From: a bacterium
Lineage (GTDB): Bacteria > SZUA-79 > Acidulodesulfobacterales > Acidulodesulfobacteraceae
Direction: 5' to 3'
Assembly: GCA_021813595.1 (NCBI GenBank)
Contig: JAKAKF010000218.1
Span: 7,863-71,862, forward strand
DNA length: 64,000 nt
Of this stretch, positions 1 to 8,673 are shown piece after piece. The position numbers and the translations under genes are program-made. A model generated the notes under the pieces. It searched no databases. It was not told where the DNA came from and worked only from the letters and a program-made list of their open reading frames with translations. The stretch's first letter is position 1. Each line of letters starts with the position of its first letter.

Positions 1-708
1 GAACCGGTTAAAGATACCGCAAGGGTGTTAAGCAGATATTTAGACGGCATAGTAATAAGGACGTTCGAACAGGAAAGAATAGAAACTTTTGCGAAATATT
101 TCGAGAAACCGGTAATAAACGGACTTACCGATTTGTATCATCCGGCGCAGATATTAACCGATATATTTACCGTTTACGAAATAAAAAAAAGAAATTTAAA
201 AATAGAAGGCAGTTCTGTATTCGACGTAGAAAGTATTATAAAAAACTTGAAAATAGTTTATTTCGGCGATGCGAACAATATGGCAAATTCATGGGTCAGT
301 CTTCAGGCCATGCTCGGCTTCGAACTTGTTTTAGCTATGCCGGAAGGATTTGAAATAAATTCGGAAGTCAAAAAAGAATCCGAAAAAAAGGGCGGCAAAT
401 TTACCGTTATAAACGATAAAATATATGCGGCAAAAAATGCCGACGTTATTACTACCGATGTTTTTATAAGTATGGGACAGGACGAAGAAAAAGAAAAAAT
501 AGATAAATTAAAGCCTTTTATAATAGACGATAACGTAGTAAAAAATGCAAAAAAAGACGTTGTTTTTTTGCACTGCCTACCCGTTCATAGAAACGAAGAA
601 GTTACCGAAGAGGTGTTTGAAAAGTTTGCGCCTATCGTCTTCGAGGAAGCGGAAAACAGGTTGCATGTTCAGAAAGCTATTATGGAAAAAATTTTCGTAG
701 GAGGATAA
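1..708 (+). CDS. argF: Ornithine carbamoyltransferase, 5'-truncated
   Basis: Transfers the carbamoyl group from carbamoyl phosphate to ornithine, giving citrulline, in cytoplasmic arginine synthesis. The open frame runs from base 1 without a start (it reads E-P-V-K-D-T-A-R), so the window cuts the gene. About 235 C-terminal residues are present of a usual 300-310; the N-terminal part with the S-T-R-T phosphate loop is missing. Visible family motifs are HPAQ (bases 139-150), part of the carbamoyl phosphate site, and HCLP (571-582), the ornithine-binding loop with the reactive cysteine. It ends in the typical E-N-R-L-H-V-Q-K-A tail. The stop overlaps the GGAGGA ribosome binding site of argG nine bases on, so argF, argG and argH probably form one operon. 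Confidence 0.95.
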   Translation, partial: EPVKDTARVLSRYLDGIVIRTFEQERIETFAKYFEKPVINGLTDLYHPAQILTDIFTVYEIKKRNLKIEGSSVFDVESIIKNLKIVYFGDANNMANSWVSLQAMLGFELVLAMPEGFEINSEVKKESEKKGGKFTVINDKIYAAKNADVITTDVFISMGQDEEKEKIDKLKPFIIDDNVVKNAKKDVVFLHCLPVHRNEEVTEEVFEKFAPIVFEEAENRLHVQKAIMEKIFVGG

Positions 709-717
709 TATTTTATT

Positions 718-1944
718 ATGGCTCAGTTAAAAAAGAAAAGCAAAAGTGCAATCAAAAACAACGGTAAAGACAAAATAGTCCTTGCTTATTCTGGAGGTCT
801 GGATACTTCCGTAATTTTAAAATGGCTGATAAATACTTATAAAGCAGAGGTTATTGCTTATTGCTGCGACGTAGGACAGAAAGAAGACCTTGCGGCGGTT
901 AAAGAAAAAGCTTTAAAAACCGGAGCTTCGGAAGCTATAGTCGAAGACATGAAAGAAGAATTTGCCGAAAATTATATATTTCCTATGCTCAGGGGAAACG
1001 CTCTTTACGAAGGCGCTTATTTGCTCGGTACGTCTATCGCAAGACCTTTGATAGCAAAAAGGCAGATAGAAATTGCTGCTCAAAAAGGTGCCAAGTACGT
1101 CGCTCACGGCGCTACAGGCAAAGGCAACGATCAGGTAAGGTTCGAACTTGCATATGCCGCCGTTAATCCGGAAATAAAAGTTATAGCGCCATGGAGAGAG
1201 TGGGATATAGTTTCCAGGGCAGAACTTATTAAATACGCTAAGAATAACGGTATTTCCGTTCCTGTAACCAAGTCGAAACCTTATTCCAGCGATAAAAATC
1301 TATTTCATATAAGTTACGAAGGGGGAATTTTAGAAGACTTAGAAAACGCTCCCGAAGAATCTATGTTTGAAATAACGGTATCTCCCGAAAAAGCTTCTAT
1401 CAAGCCCGAAAAAATAGAAATTGAATATAAAAACGGGAATCCGATAGCTTTAAATAAAAAGAAGATGAATCCTTTCAATATCGTCGATGCGCTGAATTTA
1501 ATAGCCGGCAGAAACGCTATAGGCAGGGCGGATATTGTAGAAACGAGAATTACGGGAATGAAATCAAGGGGCGTTTACGAAACTCCTGCCGGAACTGTTT
1601 TAAGTTTTGCGCACAGGATTATGGAATCTATTACTTTGACCGGAGAGGAAATAGAACTCAAGAACAGCCTTGTCCCGCAATATTCAAAGCTGATATACGA
1701 AGGCAGCTGGTTCAGCCCCGAATTAAAAGCCGTTCAATCGCTTATCGATTCTACTCAAACCTCGGTTAACGGGACAATAGGCTTAGAACTATATAAGGGA
1801 AACATTAAAGTTTTATATAGAAAATCAAAAAACAGCCTTTATTCCCAAAATATCGTTACCTTCGAGGACGATAAAGGCTCTTATTCCCAGAACGACGCAA
1901 CCGGCTTCATCCACTTAAAATCTTTGCGCTATAAATTAATGTAG
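718..1944 (+). CDS. argG: Argininosuccinate synthase
   Basis: Joins citrulline and aspartate with ATP to make argininosuccinate, the penultimate step of arginine synthesis. The protein has 408 residues, normal for the family. The N-type ATP pyrophosphatase P-loop AYSGGLDTS lies at residues 23-31, and the family motif GATGKGNDQVRFE at about 131-143. Before the P-loop is a lysine-rich leader of about 18 residues, somewhat longer than usual. The ATG is well placed behind GGAGGA at about 700-705, which supports this start. The stop codon TAG is the first three bases of a palindromic repeat (1942-1979) that also occurs after dppC, so the 3' end may have been set by a repeat insertion. Confidence 0.96.
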   Translation: MAQLKKKSKSAIKNNGKDKIVLAYSGGLDTSVILKWLINTYKAEVIAYCCDVGQKEDLAAVKEKALKTGASEAIVEDMKEEFAENYIFPMLRGNALYEGAYLLGTSIARPLIAKRQIEIAAQKGAKYVAHGATGKGNDQVRFELAYAAVNPEIKVIAPWREWDIVSRAELIKYAKNNGISVPVTKSKPYSSDKNLFHISYEGGILEDLENAPEESMFEITVSPEKASIKPEKIEIEYKNGNPIALNKKKMNPFNIVDALNLIAGRNAIGRADIVETRITGMKSRGVYETPAGTVLSFAHRIMESITLTGEEIELKNSLVPQYSKLIYEGSWFSPELKAVQSLIDSTQTSVNGTIGLELYKGNIKVLYRKSKNSLYSQNIVTFEDDKGSYSQNDATGFIHLKSLRYKLM

Positions 1945-1979
1945 TACTGGAATTCAATTCCGGTACTGCCACAAAATGG
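1942..1979. repeat. Palindromic intergenic repeat between argG and argH (family A)
   Basis: GTACTGGAATT at 1944-1954 and AATTCCGGTAC at 1956-1966 form 11-bp arms (one G-T pair) around a single base. They are followed by a GCCACAAAATGG tail. The block starts at the argG stop (TAGTACTG) and its tail contains the argH ATG at 1976. The same start (TAGTACTG), core (GAATTCAATTC) and AACAAAT-type tail recur after dppC near 52208, and the core recurs in reverse orientation at 25181-25267. It is read as a member of a short dispersed palindromic family. Confidence 0.6.
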
Positions 1980-3427
1980 AAATGAAAAATAAAAATAAAA
2001 CCGAAAAAACCGGTCTCCTTAAACATAATAACTTCGTAAGGGGGCGTTTTATAGAGGATATATCGGAAATTACCGCTGATTTCACGGCATCGCTGGATAT
2101 AGATAAAAAGCTTGCCGATTTTGACATAGACGGCAGTATCGCTCATTTGTACGCGCTGAAAAAAGCCGGCATAGTTACCGAAAAAGAAAAAAAAGATATA
2201 GAAAAAGCTCTTTTAAGAATTAAAAGGGAAATTAAAAGCGGCGAATTAACCCTTAATAAAAAATATGAAGATATTCATATGAATATAGAAAGGAGGCTTA
2301 TTGAGCTGCTGCCTTCTTCAGGACCGAAACTGCATACCGGAAGGTCAAGAAACGATCAGGTATCTGTCGATTTCAGGCTTTACGTAAAAAATGAAATTAA
2401 GAAAATCGCGGAGGCGTTAATAGCTTTAAGAGAAGAACTTGTTTCTTCCGCCGCTTCAAATATAGAAACCGTAATTCCAGGTTATACCCACTTTCAGCAT
2501 GCACAGCCGGTATCGCTGGCGCATCATTTGTCCGCTTACTACGAAATGTTTACGAGAGATTTTAAAAAATTAACTTCGGCTTACGAAACCGCCGACGTTT
2601 TAACTTTAGGAAGCGGCGCGCTTGCAGGCGTCGATTTTGATATCGACAGGTCTCTCGAAGCGGAAATTTTAGGATTCGGAAAAGTTTCCAGAAACAGTAT
2701 GGACGGGGTTTCCGACAGGGATTTCGCGATAGAATTTAATTTTTCCCTTTCTATGATAGCTATGCATCTTTCCAGATTTTGCGAAGAACTTATCATATGG
2801 AACAGTTTTGAATTCGGTTTTATAAAATTAAAAGACGAATTTACGACCGGTTCAAGCATTATGCCGCAGAAAAAAAATCCGGACGTTCTCGAATTGATCA
2901 GGGGTAAAACAGGAGGAGTAATATCCAATCTTATTTCGCTTTTCATTATGATGAAATCTTTACCTCTTGCTTACAACAGGGATATGCAGGAAGACAAAAA
3001 ACCGGTAATGGAAAGCGCTTTGACGGTTTTCGATTCGCTTTCGATATTTAAAGAAATAATAAAAACCGTGGAATTTAATAAAGACGTTATGTCGAAAGGG
3101 CTTAAAAACGATACTATTTATGCCACCGATATGGCGACGTATTTCGTTAAAAAAGGCTTGCCTTTCAGAAAATCGCACGAAGCTGTCGGCAAAATAGTGA
3201 ATTACGCGGAAAATAAAGGCAAAAAACTTTCCGAGTTATCTCTGAAAGAATATAAAAATATTATAGATATTGCAGATAAAGATATATTTAACGTTTTTAA
3301 TCCCGAAACATCGGTAAATTCTAAAAAAACGATTGGTGGAACCGCATTTAAACAAATAAAAAATATTTTAAAAGATTATGAAAAAGAGATCAAAAACGAT
3401 AAGCTATTTTTATTTTCTCTTAAATAA
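1976..3427 (+). CDS. argH: Argininosuccinate lyase
   Basis: Splits argininosuccinate into arginine and fumarate, the last step of arginine synthesis. The 483-residue protein belongs to the fumarase/aspartase superfamily. HTGRSRNDQ lies at about residues 119-128, and the family signature SSIMPQKKNP, holding the catalytic serine loop, at about 290-300. The usual G-G-R-F start motif appears as V-R-G-R-F at about 21-25, after some 18 extra lysine/asparagine-rich residues. No clear ribosome binding site precedes ATG 1976; a second in-frame ATG two codons later is equally possible. The start lies in the tail of an intergenic palindromic repeat, 31 bases after argG. The 3' end overlaps the next gene by 50 bases. 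Confidence 0.95.
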   Translation: MEMKNKNKTEKTGLLKHNNFVRGRFIEDISEITADFTASLDIDKKLADFDIDGSIAHLYALKKAGIVTEKEKKDIEKALLRIKREIKSGELTLNKKYEDIHMNIERRLIELLPSSGPKLHTGRSRNDQVSVDFRLYVKNEIKKIAEALIALREELVSSAASNIETVIPGYTHFQHAQPVSLAHHLSAYYEMFTRDFKKLTSAYETADVLTLGSGALAGVDFDIDRSLEAEILGFGKVSRNSMDGVSDRDFAIEFNFSLSMIAMHLSRFCEELIIWNSFEFGFIKLKDEFTTGSSIMPQKKNPDVLELIRGKTGGVISNLISLFIMMKSLPLAYNRDMQEDKKPVMESALTVFDSLSIFKEIIKTVEFNKDVMSKGLKNDTIYATDMATYFVKKGLPFRKSHEAVGKIVNYAENKGKKLSELSLKEYKNIIDIADKDIFNVFNPETSVNSKKTIGGTAFKQIKNILKDYEKEIKNDKLFLFSLK

Positions 3428-3887
3428 AAAAAGAAATTTTGTTTTTTCAATACTTTATGTTTTATTGGCCGCAATATCTTTTTTATTATTGCCTGGATGC
3501 GCTAAAACGGGCTATCCCCAGCCTCCTAAAATCGTTCCGCCGCATTCTCCGGTTATATTGAAAGCCGAAAAAAATAAAAAAACAGTTCGCATAGTTTATC
3601 GCTATGTTTACGATTTAGATAAAATTAAAGGTTTTTTAATTTATCGCAGTTATTATAAAAATAAAAAAAACGCGGTTAAGTTGCAGTGTAATTCATCAAA
3701 ACCTTTTGCTTTTCAAAATTTAAATTTTAAAAAAAGATTTAGCTTGCAAAATAATAAATTTTTTTATAATGTAAATAGTAAAGTTTTAAGAAACGGCTAT
3801 TATGTTTTCTGCATAAAAAGCGTGGGTAATTTCAATATTAAATCGGATTTTTCTAATTATAAAATCATATTTATTAAAATTAATTAA
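3378..3887 (+). CDS. Small lipoprotein with fibronectin-III-like domain
   Basis: A 169-residue probable outer- or inner-membrane lipoprotein. It has a long basic n-region (residues 1-20), a hydrophobic segment and a lipobox L-L-P-G-C with the lipidated cysteine at residue 41. The stretch after the cysteine (K-T-G-Y-P-Q-P-P) is proline-rich. The following strand pattern (P-H-S-P-V-I-L-K-A ... G-F-L-I-Y-R-S-Y) looks like one degenerate fibronectin type III domain. The start lies inside the end of argH (50-base overlap), suggesting translational coupling. From general knowledge, a small lipoprotein between argH and lysA is common in deltaproteobacteria, and its short C-x-K-x-G-x-P-x-P-P start recalls LptM (YifL). 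Here several unrelated genes separate it from lysA. Function is unknown. Confidence 0.75.
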   Translation: MKKRSKTISYFYFLLNKKRNFVFSILYVLLAAISFLLLPGCAKTGYPQPPKIVPPHSPVILKAEKNKKTVRIVYRYVYDLDKIKGFLIYRSYYKNKKNAVKLQCNSSKPFAFQNLNFKKRFSLQNNKFFYNVNSKVLRNGYYVFCIKSVGNFNIKSDFSNYKIIFIKIN

Positions 3888-3929
3888 TATGTTATTATAA
3901 AAAATAAATTTTATTCGAGGTAAGATGCT

Positions 3930-5069
3930 ATGACCATGCAAATTAAGAAAGATAAACTTAATAAGGCCTTTTTTTTATTAAGCATAATTATTATAGTAAT
4001 TCTTGCATTTCTGCTTTTACAGAAGAGGTTTGGCCTTTATTTTAAAAAGGCTCCGTTTTCGCTAAAGCTGGTAAGGGTTATCGGAGCGGGATATCGCCTT
4101 AAAGGTCCGGCCGGCGTTGCATTCGGCAAAAGAAATAATATTTACGTCGTCGATTCGGGTAATTCAAGGATTTTGAAGTTTAACATTAGAGGTCGTTATA
4201 TTAGGCAGTGGGGAATAGAAGGTAAAACTACCGGCGAGTTTATGATTCCGCTTTTTGCGGCTGCACATGGCAATCCTGAAAGAGTTTACGTAGTAGATTC
4301 CGGCAATTCAAGAATACAGGTTTTTAAACCTAACGGATATTTCGTATCTGAATTCGGCATATCTAAAAATCAAAAAAGAATGCTTATACAGCCTACCTGC
4401 GTCGCATTTTCCGACGGCAAAATATATGTCGCAAACTCCGGAGCCGACGATATTGCGGTTTATTCAAAAAACGGCAATTTTTATGAAAGCATAGGGAATT
4501 CTTTAATTAAAAGCAATGAAGGAAACGCTCTTTCGGCAAAAATAAACGGAAGCCAAAAAAGCGGAAGCGAAAGTACAGAGAAAAAAAGCAAAAAAGGCAA
4601 AAAAAATAAAAAAAATTCAAATTCTTCAAATATTTCAGGCAAAAGCGCAGTTAAAAACTTAACTGTTGCGTTTAAACTTAAAAAACCCGTAAGCATTACC
4701 TTTTCTAAAAAATATATTTACGTTTCCGATTACGGTCTTTCAAAGATACTTGTTTTTAACAGGCAGTTCGATTATATAGGCGCCATAGGAATAAAAGGAC
4801 AGTCGGGGCATAGGCTTTATCATCCGGTCGGCATAGTTTATAAACACGGTTACCTTTACGTCGCTAATTACGGCAGAAGCATTTTAACCGTATTTAAATT
4901 AGCCGACGGTTATAACGTTATAAAAGCCTACAATTTTGGAACTCCCGGGATCGGCAAAAATAATTTTAATCATGAATCTAATATATCTATGTCTTTAAGC
5001 GGAAAATACATTGCTATTGCCGACACTAACAACAACAGGGTATTGATATACCGTATAATCGGCAGTTGA
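3930..5069 (+). CDS. Membrane-anchored NHL-repeat beta-propeller protein
   Basis: The 379-residue protein has a short basic start, one transmembrane helix at about residues 13-31 and a periplasmic beta-propeller. NHL blades are clear: V-V-D-S-G-N-S-R-I-L-K-F at about 70-82, V-V-D-S-G-N-S-R-I-Q-V-F near 116-128, V-S-D-Y-G-L near 265 and I-A-D-T-N-N-N-R-V-L-I-Y near the end. A low-complexity insert rich in Ser, Lys and Asn (about 195-240) interrupts the propeller between blades. A GAGG ribosome binding site nine bases before ATG 3930 supports the start. Such propellers usually bind proteins or glycans; no enzymatic role is visible. Only four bases separate it from the next gene, so the two are probably co-transcribed. 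Confidence 0.8.
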   Translation: MTMQIKKDKLNKAFFLLSIIIIVILAFLLLQKRFGLYFKKAPFSLKLVRVIGAGYRLKGPAGVAFGKRNNIYVVDSGNSRILKFNIRGRYIRQWGIEGKTTGEFMIPLFAAAHGNPERVYVVDSGNSRIQVFKPNGYFVSEFGISKNQKRMLIQPTCVAFSDGKIYVANSGADDIAVYSKNGNFYESIGNSLIKSNEGNALSAKINGSQKSGSESTEKKSKKGKKNKKNSNSSNISGKSAVKNLTVAFKLKKPVSITFSKKYIYVSDYGLSKILVFNRQFDYIGAIGIKGQSGHRLYHPVGIVYKHGYLYVANYGRSILTVFKLADGYNVIKAYNFGTPGIGKNNFNHESNISMSLSGKYIAIADTNNNRVLIYRIIGS

Positions 5070-5073
5070 TTAA

Positions 5074-6135
5074 ATGAAAACCAAGGTTGCAATTATAGGC
5101 TCAGGTCCAGCCGGCTCTTCGGCCGCGATAGCTTTATCCAAAAAAGGAATACCCAATATCTTAATAGACAAACGAAGAACTATAGGATTGCCTGTGCAGT
5201 GCGCCGAGTTTGTTTCTTCCGGCATAAGTTCCTACGTCGATATGAATTCATTGCTTTCCGCCGTAAACCAAAAAATACAATATATTTACATTAATGCAGG
5301 AAATAAAACTTATAAACACGCCGGCAGCGGCTATATTTTAAACAGGGATATTTTCGATTTAAATCTGTCGGAGAAAGCCGTGCAATTAGGTTCAAAATTG
5401 TTTGCGGGTTCAAGGGTTTATAAGATAGACAGACAAAAAAACTGTATAGAAGTGCTCGATGTTTTAGAAAAAATAGTATATGAAATTTATTATGATTACT
5501 TAATAATAGCGGCAGGTCCAAACAATATTTTTAAATCTTATAATTCCCATGGAGAATCTTATATTTATGCGCTGCAGATAAAAACGGAACTTTTAAGAAA
5601 ATTAGATTCGGTGTTCTGTTATTTTAGGAATTATATACCTTACGGCTACGGCTGGATTTTTCCTAAAGTCAATTATGCAAATGTGGGCATCGGCGTTGAA
5701 AAGCCTGTTTCCGATGTTAATCTTTCAGCTTGTTTAAAAAAGTTTGCCGATGAATTAAAAAGCGAAGGGCTTATAGGAAGCGAAGTTATAGAAAAAACAT
5801 CCGGATTAGTTCCCGTATCGGGACTGAACGATTTAATCTCTGGCAATATAGTTTTTTGCGGAGACGCCGCCGGTTTGACTCACCCGGTTACCGGAGCCGG
5901 CATTTTAAATGCAATAATATCCGGAAGTTTAGCGGGGGATTATGCGGCGGACAGCGTTAAGGCATCTAAAAATTTTTTAAACGATTATAAGGAAGAAATA
6001 GAGTCAATTTTTAAAAAGTCTTTTTTAACCGCTTGTGAAAAAAGGTATCGATTATATCCTTTAATGAACGACGAATACGGCATAAGCAAAAATATTAAGC
6101 TCCTATGGCCTTCTTTTGAAGAATATTACGTTTAA
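5074..6135 (+). CDS. Geranylgeranyl-reductase-family FAD-dependent oxidoreductase
   Basis: A 353-residue flavoprotein of the group that includes geranylgeranyl reductases and other p-hydroxybenzoate-hydroxylase-fold enzymes. The N-terminal FAD-binding Rossmann motif GSGPAGSSAAIALSKKG lies at about residues 8-24, and the second flavin motif F-C-G-D-A-A-G-L-T-H-P-V-T-G-A-G at about 266-281. P-Y-G-Y-G-W-I-F-P-K in the middle is characteristic of the family. Members reduce isoprenoid double bonds in archaeal lipids, chlorophyll phytyl tails and quinones. The substrate here cannot be told from the sequence; a polyprenyl synthase gene lies 1.6 kb downstream, making an isoprenoid plausible. It starts four bases after the NHL propeller gene. 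Confidence 0.8.
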   Translation: MKTKVAIIGSGPAGSSAAIALSKKGIPNILIDKRRTIGLPVQCAEFVSSGISSYVDMNSLLSAVNQKIQYIYINAGNKTYKHAGSGYILNRDIFDLNLSEKAVQLGSKLFAGSRVYKIDRQKNCIEVLDVLEKIVYEIYYDYLIIAAGPNNIFKSYNSHGESYIYALQIKTELLRKLDSVFCYFRNYIPYGYGWIFPKVNYANVGIGVEKPVSDVNLSACLKKFADELKSEGLIGSEVIEKTSGLVPVSGLNDLISGNIVFCGDAAGLTHPVTGAGILNAIISGSLAGDYAADSVKASKNFLNDYKEEIESIFKKSFLTACEKRYRLYPLMNDEYGISKNIKLLWPSFEEYYV

Positions 6136-6275
6136 ACGTTAAACCGCCCGATAAACCTTGTTTTATATCTCATAAAGAGTTAAAATTAATAAATCGGCAA
6201 ATTTTTTACTAAGAAAATATAAATATCTTAGACATAATATGCGCTAAGGAAAATATTAATAATAGCTTATAAATA

Positions 6276-7634
6276 ATGTATAAATGCAAAAACTGCGGCG
6301 CCGTTTCTTTAAAATGGGTAGGTAGATGCCCTGAATGCCATAGTTTTAATACTATGGAAGAAGTTATAGCGGGTGAAAATAAGCCTAAGATTGTAAAGTT
6401 TAAAAAAACTCCCCCATCTGTTTCGCCTGCCACGGTTTTAGACTGGCAAAATTTCCAAAATGTAGCAAGAATAACAACAGGAATAAAAGAATTCGATTTA
6501 TCGGTCGGTTCGGGGCTGGTAGCCGGACAGAGCATTCTTATAGGCGGAGAACCCGGAATAGGAAAATCTACGCTTATGCTTCAAGTTGCCGAAAAAATTT
6601 CCCTGTCCGGGCTTAATACTTTATATATTTCCACGGAAGAATCGTTAAACCAGATTATTTTAAGAGCAAAAAGATTAAAAATAGATTCTAAATCCCTTTT
6701 TTTTCAAGCGCTTAACGATATTAACGAGATTTTATATTCTATAGAAAACGGAAATTACGGTTTTGTAATAATAGATTCGATTCAGCGCATAACTATTCCT
6801 CAGTCCGATTCTGCTTATGGTAGCGTCAACGGATTGAGGGAAATAGCCCATGAGATTACGTCGCTGTGTCTGAAAAAAAATTGCGGAGTTTTTCTTGTAT
6901 GCCATGTTACTAAAGAAGGGGGGTTTGCCGGACCAAAAACGTTAGAACATATAGTGGATACGGTTCTGTATTTTGATTCAAGTAAAAGAGATTCATATAG
7001 GATTTTAAGATGTTATAAAAACAGGTTCGGTTCTACGGACGAAGTAGGAATATATGAAATGTCGGAAAACGGGTTAAAAGTGGTTAAAAATCCGTCGGCT
7101 TATTTTACTTCCGAAAGACAGCCGGATTCGCCGGGTTCGGTTGTAGTGCCGTGCTTAGAAGGAACGAGGGCGATGCTGGTCGAAGTGCAGGCTCTTGTAG
7201 TTCCGTCTTATATGCCCGTTCCTAAAAGAGTTTGTCTAGGCATAGATTCCGGCAGAGTTTCTATTATTTCCGCCGTACTTGAAAAAAAAGAAGGAATAAA
7301 ACTTTCATCAAAAGAAATTTACGTTAAAATATTCGGAGGCATAAACGTTCAAGAGCCTGCCGTCGATTTGCCGGTAGCTCTTTCGATAACTTCAAGCTAC
7401 TTGGAAAAACCGCTTCCTCCAAATTTTATAGCCTTTGGGGAGGTAGGATTGACGGGGGAAGTCAGGGGCGTCGGCAATCCCTCTGCAAGGATAAAAGAGG
7501 CGTTAAATATGGGTTTTTCCGATGTTTTGCTTCCTCAATCCAACGTTAAAGACGTAAAAGACGTTAAGGGCATTTCCGCCGTAAATCTTCATCCTTTAAC
7601 AAAATTAAAAAAAATTATTGAATATTTAGTCTAA
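6276..7634 (+). CDS. radA: DNA repair protein RadA
   Basis: A RecA-like branch-migration ATPase that extends heteroduplex DNA during recombinational repair. The 452-residue length is typical. An N-terminal four-cysteine zinc finger (C-K-N-C-G ... C-P-E-C-H, residues 4-21) is followed by the Walker A motif GGEPGIGKST at about 90-99 and the RadA-specific KNRFG motif at 248-252. The C-terminal third is the Lon-protease-like ring domain, without visible protease function. A 140-base AT-rich gap before it shows no clear signal. Despite its position between metabolic genes it looks intact. Confidence 0.97.
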   Translation: MYKCKNCGAVSLKWVGRCPECHSFNTMEEVIAGENKPKIVKFKKTPPSVSPATVLDWQNFQNVARITTGIKEFDLSVGSGLVAGQSILIGGEPGIGKSTLMLQVAEKISLSGLNTLYISTEESLNQIILRAKRLKIDSKSLFFQALNDINEILYSIENGNYGFVIIDSIQRITIPQSDSAYGSVNGLREIAHEITSLCLKKNCGVFLVCHVTKEGGFAGPKTLEHIVDTVLYFDSSKRDSYRILRCYKNRFGSTDEVGIYEMSENGLKVVKNPSAYFTSERQPDSPGSVVVPCLEGTRAMLVEVQALVVPSYMPVPKRVCLGIDSGRVSIISAVLEKKEGIKLSSKEIYVKIFGGINVQEPAVDLPVALSITSSYLEKPLPPNFIAFGEVGLTGEVRGVGNPSARIKEALNMGFSDVLLPQSNVKDVKDVKGISAVNLHPLTKLKKIIEYLV

Positions 7635-7701
7635 CTGAAATAAAATAAACGTCAGGCAGTTAATAAAATAATTAATTAAAAAATAAAAAAGAGAATCTAT
7701 T

Positions 7702-8670
7702 TTGCAAAATATTTCTTTCGATTATATAGAAAACGAATTAGAAAAAGTAGAAGAGCAGTTCGAAAAACATCTTATAACGGAAACGCCTTTAATACATAAG
7801 GTTGCCGAATATGTCATTTCAAGCGGAGGGAAAAGAATACGTCCTATACTTCTTATCGTAGCTTCAAAATTATGCGGTTACGACGGGAACGACCATATTT
7901 CGCTTGCGGCCGTAATAGAATTTATTCATACGGCTACCTTGCTTCACGACGACGTCGTAGATAATGCTCCATTAAGAAGGGGTAAGGCATCCGCGAATAC
8001 AATTTTTGGAAACGAAGCCGCCGTTCTTGTAGGAGATTATTTATTTGCCAAATCTTTTAAAGTCTTGTCGGATATTAATAATATAAAAGTTATAAAGTCT
8101 TATTCCGACGCTACTACCCTTATGGCGGAGGGAGAAGTAAAAGAATTAGTTAAAACTGCGGATATAAAAACCGGCGAAAAAGATTATTTAGATATAATTA
8201 TTAAAAAAACCGCCGTTCTTTTTGCATGTGCTTCCGAAGTCGGCGCCATAATTGCCGGCAAAGAAGAAAAATGTGCAAAAAAACTTTACGATTACGGCTT
8301 GAATATAGGAATTGCTTTTCAGCTTATGGACGATGCGTTAGACTATATTTCGGATAAAGAGTTCGGTAAATTTATAGGAAACGATTTAAAAGAAGGGAAA
8401 CTCACGCTTCCGCTGATACATGCTATAGAAAGGGCAAGTCAAGACGAAAAAGAAGTTATCACTAATATAATTTATAAAAAAAGGCTGGCATCCAAGGATC
8501 TTAGAACGGTTTTGTCGTTGGTTAAAAGTTACGGTTCTATCGACTATACTATATCGAAGGCAAAAGATGCGATAAAAAAAGCAAAAAAGAATCTTGATAT
8601 ATTTCCGGACTCAAAGTATAAAAACAGTTTAATAGATATTGCAGATTATATAATAGACAGGAAATTATAA
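7702..8670 (+). CDS. Polyprenyl diphosphate synthase (trans, IspA/IspB type)
   Basis: Condenses isopentenyl diphosphate with allylic diphosphates to make a linear prenyl chain, for a quinone side chain or other lipids. The two aspartate-rich metal sites are DDVVD at residues 83-87 and DDALD at 210-214; G-G-K-R-I-R-P at about 44-50 is the usual substrate-binding motif. The 322-residue length fits medium- to long-chain synthases such as octaprenyl diphosphate synthase, but chain length cannot be fixed here. The start is TTG at 7702: the frame is closed by a stop only 18 bases upstream and the next ATG lies well inside the fold. The stop is three bases from the lysA start. Confidence 0.9.
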   Translation: MQNISFDYIENELEKVEEQFEKHLITETPLIHKVAEYVISSGGKRIRPILLIVASKLCGYDGNDHISLAAVIEFIHTATLLHDDVVDNAPLRRGKASANTIFGNEAAVLVGDYLFAKSFKVLSDINNIKVIKSYSDATTLMAEGEVKELVKTADIKTGEKDYLDIIIKKTAVLFACASEVGAIIAGKEEKCAKKLYDYGLNIGIAFQLMDDALDYISDKEFGKFIGNDLKEGKLTLPLIHAIERASQDEKEVITNIIYKKRLASKDLRTVLSLVKSYGSIDYTISKAKDAIKKAKKNLDIFPDSKYKNSLIDIADYIIDRKL

Positions 8671-8673
8671 CTT

